Below, one piece after another: positions 1 to 7,109 of a stretch of DNA of 38,964 nucleotides. The translations under genes were made by a program, and so were the position numbers. Source of the stretch: DATFJC01 sp964528795 (GTDB taxonomy: Bacteria; Patescibacteriota; Patescibacteriia; UBA2591; UBA6264). The stretch is taken from contig CAZGUY010000005.1 of the NCBI GenBank assembly GCA_964528795.1, positions 1 to 38,964 of the forward strand. Reading direction: 5' to 3'. The notes below the pieces were generated by a model. The model saw nothing but the letters and a program-made list of their open reading frames with translations, made no database searches and had not been told where the DNA came from. The number at the start of each line of letters is the position of its first letter. Position 1 is the first letter of the stretch.

Positions 1-21
1 TAATAAGAATAAGTAATTTAA

Positions 22-1491
22 ATGGAGGTTAATTTATCAAAATTTAGTTTATTTTTTATTATATTTTTTATTTTAGGAGTTGGCTTTGCTAGTTTTTTGC
101 CGATTCCTTTTTTTATTTATTTCCCTTTGGTAGTCTTGGTTTTAATATTGTTATATTTTAAAAGAAACTTTAAAAAAGAATGGATCATTTTAGGGGGAAT
201 TTTTTTATTTGGTATTTTTTGGTACCAGTTAAGTTTTCCTGAAGATAATTCTCAATATATAAATTTTTATAATAATCAAAGTATTTCATTTCAAGGTAGG
301 GTAGTAAAGGAGGTGGAAAAAAGAATTAAAAAAGAAAATTTATTTATTGGAGATATTAAAATAAACCAAAAAAATATTAAAGGAAAAGTTTTAATTAGTG
401 TTAGAAATTATAGCGATTATAAATATGGTGATATTTTAAAAATTAAAGGTTATATTCAAAAACCTAAAAATTTTAATGATTTCAATTATAAAATGTATTT
501 AGCTCGCTTTGGGGTTTATTCTGTTTGTTATTATCCTGAAATTGAAAAAGTAGGTGAAAGTCAGTCGTTCTTTTATAAAAACATTTTAAAGATTAGACAA
601 AAGTCAAAAAGGATTATTAATAGGTTTTTACCTGAACCACAAAGTAGTATTTTAAACGCTTTAATTTTAGGATACAAAAAAGGAATGCCTGATAGTCTGC
701 GTAATAGTTTTGCTAGGGCTGGAGTTTCACATGTTTTGGCAATTTCTGGTCTTCATATTGCAATTTTGATAAGTATTTTAATGGTTTTGTTTTTAAAAGT
801 ATTTAAATTAGATTCTAAATTAAGCCTTATTTTAACATTGGTTTTTATAAGTTTTTTTGTAATTTTGGTAGGAGCACCTGCTTCAGCAGTTAGGGCTTCT
901 ATTATGGGATTAGTTTTATTATTGTCTCAAAAACTTGGTCGATCCCATGAGTCTTTAAAGGTTTTATTATTAGCTGCTTTTTTAATGCTTTTTGTAAACC
1001 CAAAATTATTAGGTTGGGATATCGGGTTTCAATTTTCTTTTTTAGCAGTATTGGGAATTTATTTTTTAACGCCTTTATTTAAAAAAGCTTTAAAAAGAAT
1101 ACCTGATTTTCAGTTTTTACCCGTACGCTCTTATTTGTCAGTTAGTTTAGGAGCTCAATTAATGGTTTTACCTTTAGTGCTTTTTTATTTTGGTAACTTA
1201 TCCTTAATTGCACCAATATCAAATATTTTAATCCTATTTATTATTCCTTTAGTAATGATTTTTGGATTTTTACTTTTAATAACCAGTTTGATATTTATGA
1301 GCTTGGGAAGTATTTTTGTTTGGCCAGTATTTTTATTTTTAACTTATATTTTATTGGTGGTTAAAATTGTTTCTGATATTCCTTTATTATCTTTTATATT
1401 TTCTAGCTTTCCGTTGTTGGGAGTGGTTGGTTTTTATATTGTTATAATATTTATTATTTTTAAAAATTTAAATAATTTAAATGAGAAATAA
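22..1491 (+). CDS. comEC: ComEC/Rec2-like DNA-uptake channel, membrane part
   Basis: Polytopic membrane protein of 489 residues, the transmembrane part of the ComEC/Rec2 channel that passes single-stranded DNA through the cytoplasmic membrane in natural transformation. Hydrophobic N-terminal helices (about 8-70) precede a soluble OB-like segment (about 75-175, DUF4131-like). The Competence domain follows, with the signature SHVLAISGLHIAIL at about 236-249 and many further helices to the C-terminus. In many bacteria ComEC also carries a C-terminal metallo-beta-lactamase domain; here the ORF ends before it and the next gene, overlapping by 11 nt, supplies it. The ATG has no Shine-Dalgarno site, as for most core genes in this window. 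The family call is firm; active DNA uptake is inferred. Confidence 0.9.
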   Translation: MEVNLSKFSLFFIIFFILGVGFASFLPIPFFIYFPLVVLVLILLYFKRNFKKEWIILGGIFLFGIFWYQLSFPEDNSQYINFYNNQSISFQGRVVKEVEKRIKKENLFIGDIKINQKNIKGKVLISVRNYSDYKYGDILKIKGYIQKPKNFNDFNYKMYLARFGVYSVCYYPEIEKVGESQSFFYKNILKIRQKSKRIINRFLPEPQSSILNALILGYKKGMPDSLRNSFARAGVSHVLAISGLHIAILISILMVLFLKVFKLDSKLSLILTLVFISFFVILVGAPASAVRASIMGLVLLLSQKLGRSHESLKVLLLAAFLMLFVNPKLLGWDIGFQFSFLAVLGIYFLTPLFKKALKRIPDFQFLPVRSYLSVSLGAQLMVLPLVLFYFGNLSLIAPISNILILFIIPLVMIFGFLLLITSLIFMSLGSIFVWPVFLFLTYILLVVKIVSDIPLLSFIFSSFPLLGVVGFYIVIIFIIFKNLNNLNEK

Positions 1492-2356
1492 ATTTAGTCA
1501 AAATTATTTAATTTGGATATTAGTTTTGCTTTTGTTTTGTAGTCTGGTTATGTTAGGCTATTTAACGATTTTAACTGATTTAAATGAGTTTGGTTCTTTA
1601 AGGGTTAATTTTTTAGATGTTGGTCAAGGAGATAGTATATTAATTCAGACTCCAAATAAAAAACAAATTTTAATAGATGGCGGACCTGATAAATCGCTTG
1701 TTTTTAAGTTGGATAAATATATTCCTATTTTTAAAAGGAAAATTGATTATATTATTTTAACTCATCCTGATAAAGACCATTTAATGGGTTTAGTTGAAGT
1801 TTTAAAAAGGTACAAAGTAAATAAAGTTTTTATAAATGGTGATAAAAACAAAATTCCAGCCTTTAAAAGATTGAAAGAGATTGGTAAGAAAAAAGGAGTT
1901 GAATTTAAAATTGTGAATGAATTTTATAATCTTAAATTAGGAAAAAATTTAAATTTAAAATTTTTATGGCCCATTCAAGCTTTTAATAATTATTCTAAAG
2001 ACAAAAACTTTTATTCAATTGTGAGTTTGCTTGATTATAAATCTCATGAATTTTTATTAATGGGGGATGCTGATAAAAGGGCAGAGAATTTTATAAAGGA
2101 TATTTATAAGAATATAAAAGCAGATGTTTTAAAGGCAGGTCATCATGGTTCAAAATCTTCTTCAGGAATAAATTTTTTAAAAAGGGTTAATCCTGAGTTT
2201 TTTGTAATTTCAGTTGGTGAAAATAATTTTGGTCATCCAAATCCGCGAGTGTTGGATAATAGTAAAAAGGTTGAAGCTAAAATCTTGCAAACAAAAATTT
2301 TAGGTGATATAATATTTTTTACAAAGGATAATAAATTATTTTTAAAATCAAATTAA
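1481..2356 (+). CDS. ComEC-type metallo-beta-lactamase domain protein
   Basis: A 291-residue protein with one N-terminal membrane helix (about 9-31) and a metallo-beta-lactamase fold like the C-terminal domain of ComEC. Visible motifs are DVGQGDS (46-52), the metal-binding HPDKDH (95-100), GDAD (195-198) and GHHGS (220-224). In ComEC this domain is thought to act as a nuclease on the strand that is not imported. Its start lies inside the 3' end of the preceding membrane gene (11-nt overlap, different frame), so the two are probably translationally coupled and act as a split ComEC. The N-terminal helix would keep the domain at the membrane. Not a sequencing frameshift on its face: the second ORF has its own ATG and a plausible anchor. 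Confidence 0.88.
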   Translation: MRNKFSQNYLIWILVLLLFCSLVMLGYLTILTDLNEFGSLRVNFLDVGQGDSILIQTPNKKQILIDGGPDKSLVFKLDKYIPIFKRKIDYIILTHPDKDHLMGLVEVLKRYKVNKVFINGDKNKIPAFKRLKEIGKKKGVEFKIVNEFYNLKLGKNLNLKFLWPIQAFNNYSKDKNFYSIVSLLDYKSHEFLLMGDADKRAENFIKDIYKNIKADVLKAGHHGSKSSSGINFLKRVNPEFFVISVGENNFGHPNPRVLDNSKKVEAKILQTKILGDIIFFTKDNKLFLKSN

Positions 2357-2358
2357 TT

Positions 2359-2826
2359 ATGGAAAAAACATTAATCTTATTAAAACCAGACGCCCTTCAA
2401 AGAAATTTTTTAGGAGAGGTTATTTCTCGCTTTGAAAGAAAAGGTCTAAAAATTGTTGGTTTAAAAATGATGAGACTTAGTGAAAAAACTTTAGAAAAAC
2501 ATTATAGCCAACATAAAGGAAAAGAGTTTTTTAAAGATTTAGTTGAGTTTATGAAAGACTCTCCAGTGTTAGCTATTGTTTTAGAGGGTAGGGGAGCTAT
2601 AAAAGCAGTTAGAAATTTATGTGGTCCTACTATTGGTAGAAAGGCAAAGCCAGGAACTATTAGGGGAGATTTTTCAATGAGTCATCAACACAACATTGTT
2701 CATGCTTCTGATTCTCTTGAAACTGCTAAAAAAGAAATTAATAGGTTTTTTAATGATTCGGAATTGTTTGATTATGAGAAATATGATATGGCTTCTATTT
2801 ATGCTGATGATGAATTAGAAGATTAG
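2359..2826 (+). CDS. ndk: Nucleoside diphosphate kinase
   Basis: Transfers the gamma-phosphate from ATP to other nucleoside diphosphates through a phosphohistidine, balancing NTP and dNTP pools in the cytoplasm. The 155-residue protein begins with EKTLILLKPDALQR, typical of the family, and carries the active-site motif NIVHASDS (112-119) with catalytic His115. RGDFS (102-106) and the GPTIGRKAKPGTIR region of the nucleotide pocket are intact. It follows the ComEC metallo-beta-lactamase gene after 2 nt, so they probably share a transcript, which ends at the strong terminator just downstream. A C-terminal acidic tail makes it slightly longer than the usual 135-150 residues. Confidence 0.97.
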   Translation: MEKTLILLKPDALQRNFLGEVISRFERKGLKIVGLKMMRLSEKTLEKHYSQHKGKEFFKDLVEFMKDSPVLAIVLEGRGAIKAVRNLCGPTIGRKAKPGTIRGDFSMSHQHNIVHASDSLETAKKEINRFFNDSELFDYEKYDMASIYADDELED

Positions 2827-2854
2827 TATTATAAAAAAGTTATTTTTTGTTTAT

Positions 2855-2880
2855 AAAAAGGGGCTTGTTAGCCCCTTTTT
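2855..2880 (+). terminator. Rho-independent terminator after ndk
   Basis: A 10-bp perfect stem (AAAAAGGGGC / GCCCCTTTTT) with a 6-nt loop TTGTTA, the 3' arm ending in five T. It closes the comEC-ndk unit and, being A-rich on the 5' arm, could also work on the minus strand. Confidence 0.9.
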
Positions 2881-2883
2881 AAA

Positions 2884-2912
2884 TTGACAAAACTCTTGAA
2901 AGGTGCTAAAGT
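2884..2912 (+). promoter_or_regulatory. Candidate sigma70 promoter upstream of hairpin repeat
   Basis: TTGACA (2884-2889), 17-nt spacer, TAAAGT (2907-2912). The predicted start near 2919 would place the GC-rich repeat at 2928-2976 close to the 5' end of the transcript. The -10 box is imperfect. Confidence 0.45.
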
Positions 2913-2927
2913 TAAACACATAAAGTT

Positions 2928-2976
2928 GGTTAACCTCTAGGGTTCACCACAGGGCGGTTAGACCGCCGGAATGCAT
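2928..2976 (+). repeat. GC-rich hairpin repeat R1
   Basis: First copy in this window of a dispersed intergenic element. It opens with the palindrome GGTTAACC, runs through AGGGTTCACCACAGGGCGGT, and contains the 15-nt hairpin GGCGGTTAGACCGCC at 2953-2967 (6-bp stem, loop TAG). Its composition stands out from the AT-rich surroundings. Related copies lie at 21405, 22088 and 35644. Confidence 0.8.
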
Positions 2977-2983
2977 AAAATAA

Positions 2984-3011
2984 TTGACAAATTTATTATC
3001 TGTGTTATTTT
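2984..3011 (+). promoter_or_regulatory. Promoter of the 62-residue membrane protein gene
   Basis: TTGACA (2984-2989), 16-nt spacer, TATTTT (3006-3011), giving a leader of about 25 nt that contains AGGAGG at 3034-3039. Confidence 0.6.
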
Positions 3012-3043
3012 TAAACTAACTTTAAAATAAAAAAGGAGGATCT

Positions 3044-3232
3044 ATGAAACTTTTAATTGGTTTAGCTGTTTTAATTTTATTTCCTATATTTTCAGGAATA
3101 TTTTATTATAAACGCCAAGTTAAGGTCCGAGGTTATAAAACTAAAAGGCAAGTTAAAAGACAAGCCTTTACTATAGGTTTTATAATGTTTTTGCTAATAT
3201 TGGCAGCTGAATTGAAGATTGTGATCAATTAA
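3044..3232 (+). CDS. Small two-helix membrane protein, unknown function
   Basis: A 62-residue protein with two predicted membrane helices (about 2-20 and 43-60) joined by a strongly basic loop (KRQVKVRGYKTKRQVKRQ). The positive-inside rule places that loop in the cytoplasm. I do not recognise the family. It looks real: it has its own promoter, a perfect AGGAGG ending 4 nt before the ATG, and its own terminator. The strong Shine-Dalgarno site is unlike most genes here and is shared with the two orphan genes at 34.2-35.6 kb. A hairpin repeat lies just upstream, also as in that patch. It could be a small membrane-stress or toxin-like peptide, but nothing in the sequence settles this. Confidence 0.75.
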   Translation: MKLLIGLAVLILFPIFSGIFYYKRQVKVRGYKTKRQVKRQAFTIGFIMFLLILAAELKIVIN

Positions 3233-3235
3233 ATA

Positions 3236-3262
3236 AAAAAGGGGCTATTGCCCCCTTTTATT
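3236..3262 (+). terminator. Rho-independent terminator after the small membrane protein gene
   Basis: GGGGC / GCCCC stem with loop TATT, flanked by an A-run and a T-rich tail (CTTTTATTTTT). The A/T flanks extend the pairing. Confidence 0.85.
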
Positions 3263-3326
3263 TTTAAAAAATTTAAGGCCTGAAAAAGGAAAAGAGAAAT
3301 ACAATTTATTATTTAGAATTAACCCC

Positions 3327-3356
3327 TTGACATATTAAAACAAGTTTTGTTATAAT
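3327..3356 (+). promoter_or_regulatory. tuf promoter P1
   Basis: TTGACA (3327-3332), 18-nt spacer, TATAAT (3351-3356). The start would be near 3363, about 130 nt before the EF-Tu ATG. Confidence 0.7.
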
Positions 3357-3381
3357 TGTTGATAACTTGTAACGGAAAAAG

Positions 3382-3409
3382 TTGCACATAAAAATTTTTT
3401 TGATATAAT
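3382..3409 (+). promoter_or_regulatory. tuf promoter P2 (extended -10)
   Basis: TTGCAC (3382-3387), 16-nt spacer, TGATATAAT (TG-n extended -10, hexamer 3404-3409). The start would be near 3416. With P1 this gives tandem promoters, as expected for a very highly expressed gene. Confidence 0.6.
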
Positions 3410-3493
3410 AAATAAAAAGGTCTTAGAGTATATTTTACTTTAAAATTTATACCCTAAATTCAATAAAAATTAATTTGACTAAATAAAAAAATT

Positions 3494-4699
3494 ATGGCAG
3501 CAAAAGAACAATTTAAAAGAGGAAAGCCACATCTTAATGTGGGAACTATTGGTCACGTTGACCATGGTAAAACCACTTTAACCGCAGCAATGCTTAAAAA
3601 TTTAAATGCTGCTGGTTATCAAGTTGACGATAAAAGTATAGACCAAATTGATAATGCTCCAGAAGAAAAAGAAAGAGGAATTACTATTGCTCTTGCTCAT
3701 GTTGAGTATGAAACTGATAACAGACACTATGCTCATATTGATTGTCCTGGTCACGCTGATTATGTTAAAAATATGGTTACCGGGGCTGCTCAAATGGATG
3801 GTGCAATTTTAGTAATTTCTGCTACTGACGGTCCAATGCCACAAACTAGAGAGCATCTTTTACTCGCACGTCAGGTTGGTGTTCCAAGAATCGTAGTATT
3901 CTTGAACAAGACTGACATGGTAGAAGATGAAGAACTAGTAGAATTAGTAGAAGAAGAAGTTAAAGATCTTCTTGAAGAGTATGATTATGATGGTGAAAAC
4001 ACTCCTATTATTAAGGGTTCTGCCTTAAAAGCTTTAGAAAAAGCTTCTGGTGACAAGGAAGATGAAGTTTGCAAACCAATATTTGATTTGGTTGATGCTA
4101 TGGATGATCATTTCCCAGAACCAGAAAGGGATGTTGATAAACCATTCCTTATGCCTATTGAAGACATCTTTACTATTGAAGGTAGAGGAACCGTTGGAAC
4201 TGGTAGAATTGAAAGAGGAAAAGTTCACGTTAAAGATGAAGTAGAAATCGTTGGTCTTAGAGAGACTCAAAAAACAGTAGTCACTGGTATTGAAATGTTT
4301 AGAAAGTCTCTTGAAGAAGGACAAGCTGGTGATAATGCTGGAATCCTTTTACGTGGTATTAAAAGAGATGACATTGAAAGAGGTCAAGTTCTTGCAAAAC
4401 CAGGAACTGTTACACCTCACAAAGAGTTTGAAGCTCAAATTTATGTCCTCTCTAAAGAAGAAGGTGGTCGTCACACTCCTTTCTTTAGTGGATACAAGCC
4501 TCAGTTCTACATTAGAACCACTGATGTAACTGGTGAAATTGAACTACCAGAAGATACTGAAATGGCTATGCCAGGTGATACTGTTAATGCTAAGGTAAAG
4601 CTTTACAAATCTATTGCCTTAGAAGAAAAGCAAAAGTTTGCTATTAGAGAAGGTGGTCAAACTGTAGGTGCTGGAGTAGTTAGTAAGATTGACAAATAA
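3494..4699 (+). CDS. tuf: Translation elongation factor Tu
   Basis: GTPase that delivers aminoacyl-tRNA to the ribosomal A site. The 401-residue length is normal for the family. G1 is GHVDHGKT (20-27), G3 DCPGH (83-87) and G4 NKTD (138-141); domains 2 and 3 follow, with the family end GQTVGAGVVSKI. It stands apart from fusA, rpsL and rpsG, which normally accompany tuf and are not in this window, and instead precedes the S10 cluster. Two promoters lie upstream and there is no clear Shine-Dalgarno site (AAAAAAATT before ATG). Its last codons overlap the -35 box of the S10-operon promoter. Confidence 0.98.
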   Translation: MAAKEQFKRGKPHLNVGTIGHVDHGKTTLTAAMLKNLNAAGYQVDDKSIDQIDNAPEEKERGITIALAHVEYETDNRHYAHIDCPGHADYVKNMVTGAAQMDGAILVISATDGPMPQTREHLLLARQVGVPRIVVFLNKTDMVEDEELVELVEEEVKDLLEEYDYDGENTPIIKGSALKALEKASGDKEDEVCKPIFDLVDAMDDHFPEPERDVDKPFLMPIEDIFTIEGRGTVGTGRIERGKVHVKDEVEIVGLRETQKTVVTGIEMFRKSLEEGQAGDNAGILLRGIKRDDIERGQVLAKPGTVTPHKEFEAQIYVLSKEEGGRHTPFFSGYKPQFYIRTTDVTGEIELPEDTEMAMPGDTVNAKVKLYKSIALEEKQKFAIREGGQTVGAGVVSKIDK

Positions 4700-4717
4700 A
4701 ATAATTTATCTTATAAT
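4689..4717 (+). promoter_or_regulatory. Consensus promoter of the S10 operon, overlapping the tuf stop
   Basis: TTGACA (4689-4694) lies in the last sense codons of tuf, followed by a 17-nt spacer and TATAAT (4712-4717). Both hexamers and the spacer match the sigma70 consensus exactly. The predicted start near 4724 is the first base of the long hairpin described next. Confidence 0.75.
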
Positions 4718-4723
4718 CTATTT

Positions 4724-4786
4724 CGTGGCTCGCCTCTTAATTTGTTATGAAATTTTCAAATTTCAAACAAAGAGGGACGAGCCGCG
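4724..4786 (+). promoter_or_regulatory. Long hairpin at the 5' end of the S10-operon transcript
   Basis: Near-continuous stem. CGTGGCTCG (4724-4732) pairs with CGAGCCGCG (4778-4786) with one G:U; CCTCTT then pairs with AAGAGG, TTTGTT with AACAAA, and GAAATTT with AAATTTC around a 2-nt TC turn. No T-tract follows, so it is not a classical terminator. Sitting at the predicted +1, it may protect the mRNA 5' end or act as a leader control site. Confidence 0.7.
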
Positions 4787-4860
4787 ATATATCTATAAAA
4801 AATTTAAATTTAATTTATAACTTAATAAGTTAGTAAGTTCTTTATTTAAAATTAGGAAGA

Positions 4861-5208
4861 ATGGCTGATAAGAAAAAACAAAATAAGAAAAAAAATAAAA
4901 ATTCAAAACCTCGTATTAGAATCAAAGTCAAATCATACGATCATAGGGTGATTGATGAAGCTTTGAAAAAGATTATTGAATCTTTGTCTAGAACAGATGC
5001 AAAGATTATTGGTCCTATTTTTTTACCAACCAAAGTAAAAAAATATACTGTTAATAGGTCTTCATTTGTTCATGAGGCCTCAAAGGATCAATATGAAAAG
5101 CGAATTCACAAACGCCTTATTGATATTGTTGACTTTAGTGAAAAAACTCTAGAAATACTTCGAGGACTGCATTTACCAGCTGGAGTTGATGTAGAAATTA
5201 AAATGTAG
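4861..5208 (+). CDS. rpsJ: Ribosomal protein uS10
   Basis: Small-subunit head protein and first gene of the S10 operon. The 115-residue product has a core from about residue 18 (RIRIKVKSYDHRVID) to the end (GLHLPAGVDVEIKM) matching the usual ~102-residue protein, preceded by a lysine/asparagine-rich extension of about 16 residues (MADKKKQNKKKNKNSK). The core contains the family signature region around LPTKVKKYTVNRSSFVH. The gene lies about 137 nt downstream of the predicted start site, behind a long hairpin leader. Unusually, 177 nt separate it from rplC. Confidence 0.97.
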   Translation: MADKKKQNKKKNKNSKPRIRIKVKSYDHRVIDEALKKIIESLSRTDAKIIGPIFLPTKVKKYTVNRSSFVHEASKDQYEKRIHKRLIDIVDFSEKTLEILRGLHLPAGVDVEIKM

Positions 5209-5385
5209 TTTTAATTTTTGATTTAATAAATATTAATGTTGGCTAAAAAAATGCCAAAATTACATTTGTTTATTATTCGGAGGTTATAATAAGGGCTAGT
5301 TTTATTAACCTAATTTCTCCGGTTGGTTATTTAAGGTTTTTCTAGGCCAAGCGGATTTTTATTTTCTAATAAATAAAAGTATAAT
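5209..5385 (+). promoter_or_regulatory. Structured 177-nt gap between rpsJ and rplC
   Basis: No ORF. Predicted pairings are TTGGC / GCCAA (about 5239-5256), CGGAG / CTCCG enclosing AGGTTA / TAACCT (about 5278-5322), and CCGGTTGG / CCAAGCGG (one mismatch, about 5320-5354). TATAAT at 5285-5290 lacks a good -35 box. This may be a control region acting on rplC-rplD, but only the pairings are seen. Confidence 0.4.
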
Positions 5386-5985
5386 ATGAAATTTATAGTT
5401 GGTAAAAAATTAGAAATGTCTCAAGTTTTTGAGGATGGCAAAAGAGTTCCAGTAACAAAAGTTAAAGCTGGACCATGCCAAATTACTCAAGTAAAAACTA
5501 AAGATAGCAAAGACGGATACAGGGCCGTTCAACTTGGTTTTGAAAAAAAGAAAAAGAATTTAAAAAATCACCAAAAAGGCAAAGCTTTTAAATACTTAAC
5601 TGAATTTAGGTTAGAAAATAAGCCAGAAGATTTTAATAAAGGAGATAAGATCACAATAAAAGATTTTAATAAAGGAGATAAATTAAAAGTAACTGGTACT
5701 TCAAAAGGAAAAGGTTTTCAAGGAGTAATGAAAAGACATGGCTTTTCTGGTTTTCCAAAAAGTCATGGTCACAACAAAGGCCACACTCGATTTCCAGGTT
5801 CTATTGGCGCTACTGACCCTGAAAGAGTTTTCCCGAATAAAAAAATGGCAGGTAGAACAGGAGGAGATACAATAACAATTACAAACTTAGAAGTTGTAAA
5901 AAAAGATGAAGACAAAAACATACTTTTTATAAAAGGTTCAGTTCCAGGCAGTAGAGGAACTCTTTTAAAGATTAAAGTTGCTTAA
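5386..5985 (+). CDS. rplC: Ribosomal protein uL3
   Basis: Large-subunit protein near the peptidyl-transferase centre. The 199 residues are close to the usual ~205. The start MKFIVGKKLEMSQVF fits the family, and the internal loop that reaches the A-site region is recognisable around GKGFQGVMKRHGFSG, followed by SIGATDPERVFPNKKMAGRTG. A short stretch (NKGDKITIKDFNKGDKLKVTG) repeats DFNKGDK. The gene begins after an unusually long structured gap and is followed by rplD after 2 nt. No Shine-Dalgarno site. Confidence 0.98.
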   Translation: MKFIVGKKLEMSQVFEDGKRVPVTKVKAGPCQITQVKTKDSKDGYRAVQLGFEKKKKNLKNHQKGKAFKYLTEFRLENKPEDFNKGDKITIKDFNKGDKLKVTGTSKGKGFQGVMKRHGFSGFPKSHGHNKGHTRFPGSIGATDPERVFPNKKMAGRTGGDTITITNLEVVKKDEDKNILFIKGSVPGSRGTLLKIKVA

Positions 5986-5987
5986 TT

Positions 5988-6641
5988 ATGGCTCAAGTAC
6001 AAGTTTACAATCAAAAAGGAGAAAAACTAAAAAAGAAGCGACTATCTTCTGATATCTTTGATATTGATATTGACCAGAATCTAGTTCATTTAGTAGTAAC
6101 TGCCTTACAATCAAATAAAAGACATGCCTTTGCTCATACTAAAACAAGATCTGAAAAGCGTGGTGGTGGTAGAAAGCCTTGGCGACAAAAAGGAACTGGT
6201 AGAGCTAGGCACGGATCAAACCGTTCTCCTATTTGGGTTGGTGGTGGAGTTACCTTTGGGCCAAGAAAAGGCCGCAACTTTACAAAAAAAGTGAACAAAA
6301 AAGTTAAAAGAAAAGCTTTGTTTATGGCTTTGACAGATAAGGTAGATGAAGATAAACTAGTTTTAGTAGATAAATTTAATCTTTCAAAACCAAAAACAAA
6401 ACTTTTTTATTCAATTTTAAAAAACATTATTGATATTGAAGCAGATAATAATAAATACAAAAACAAAAAAGTCCTTCTCAGTTTACCAGAGAAGGATTTA
6501 AAAGTAATTAGAGCTGCCAGAAATATTTCTGGCCTTTCTATTAAGCCAATTTGTGATATTAATGTTTTAGATGTTTTAAAATCTAATTACCTTATAACAA
6601 CCGTAGACGGAATTAAAAAACTTGAAAAACAATATAAATAA
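5988..6641 (+). CDS. rplD: Ribosomal protein uL4
   Basis: Large-subunit protein lining the exit tunnel; in E. coli it also represses the S10 operon. The 217-residue product has the extended tunnel loop with RSEKRGGGRKPWRQKGTGRARHG-type sequence (around residues 53-76) and the globular C-terminal half. It sits in the conserved order rplC-rplD-rplW with 2-6 nt gaps. If autoregulation exists here, the hairpin leader at 4724 or the rpsJ-rplC gap would be the candidate targets; that is inference. Confidence 0.98.
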   Translation: MAQVQVYNQKGEKLKKKRLSSDIFDIDIDQNLVHLVVTALQSNKRHAFAHTKTRSEKRGGGRKPWRQKGTGRARHGSNRSPIWVGGGVTFGPRKGRNFTKKVNKKVKRKALFMALTDKVDEDKLVLVDKFNLSKPKTKLFYSILKNIIDIEADNNKYKNKKVLLSLPEKDLKVIRAARNISGLSIKPICDINVLDVLKSNYLITTVDGIKKLEKQYK

Positions 6642-6647
6642 TATTTT

Positions 6648-7103
6648 ATGAGTTTAGTAAATAAAGTATTAGGTAAGGACGAAGATAAAAAGAAAAAAAA
6701 GAAAAAGGACAAAAAGAAAAAATCTAAGAAAAAGAAAGAAAAAAAAGCTAAAAAGTCTAAGCCTAAAAAATCAAAAAATAAAAAGCCTAAAAAATCTAAA
6801 AAGAAAATCTCTTCTCAAGGGATTGCTCACCGTGTTTTAATAAAACCAGTTATTACTGAAAAGGCAACCAGGCTTCAATCAGAAGGGGTTTATAGTTTTT
6901 ATGTTAAACCAGATGCTAATAAAATAGAAGTAAAAAAAGCTGTTAAAGAAGTTTTCGACGTAGAGCCGGAAAAGGTAAGAACAATCAAAATACCTGGTAA
7001 GTCAATTAGAAGAGGCTTAACTCAAGGAAGAACAAAAGATAGAAAAAAAGCTTTAGTCTTTTTAAAAAAAGGAGATAAAATCGAACTTGTAAGAAAAAAA
7101 TAA
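6648..7103 (+). CDS. rplW: Ribosomal protein uL23 with lysine-rich N-terminal extension
   Basis: Exit-tunnel protein that docks SRP and trigger factor. The conserved ~95-residue core runs from about residue 58 (AHRVLIKPVITEKATRL) to the end. Ahead of it are about 55 residues that are almost only Lys with Ser, Asp, Glu and Pro (from KDEDKKKKKKK onward), roughly doubling the length. The extension is encoded by long AAA/AAG runs (about 6680-6810). An alternative start within the tract is not available as ATG, and the ATG at 6648 follows rplD by 6 nt, so this start is favoured. Confidence 0.95.
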   Translation: MSLVNKVLGKDEDKKKKKKKDKKKKSKKKKEKKAKKSKPKKSKNKKPKKSKKKISSQGIAHRVLIKPVITEKATRLQSEGVYSFYVKPDANKIEVKKAVKEVFDVEPEKVRTIKIPGKSIRRGLTQGRTKDRKKALVFLKKGDKIELVRKK

Positions 7104-7109
7104 TATATT

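Noticed and set aside
4034..4324. Minus-strand and alternate-frame ORFs inside tuf (also 3602-3793, 4050-4244, 4290-4529)
   Set aside because: They lie wholly inside the EF-Tu gene, have no promoter or ribosome-binding signal, and resemble no family.
4724..4786. Plain terminator of tuf
   Set aside because: Strong stem, but no T-run follows, and it begins at the predicted start site of a consensus promoter, so a 5' leader role is preferred; some termination role remains possible.
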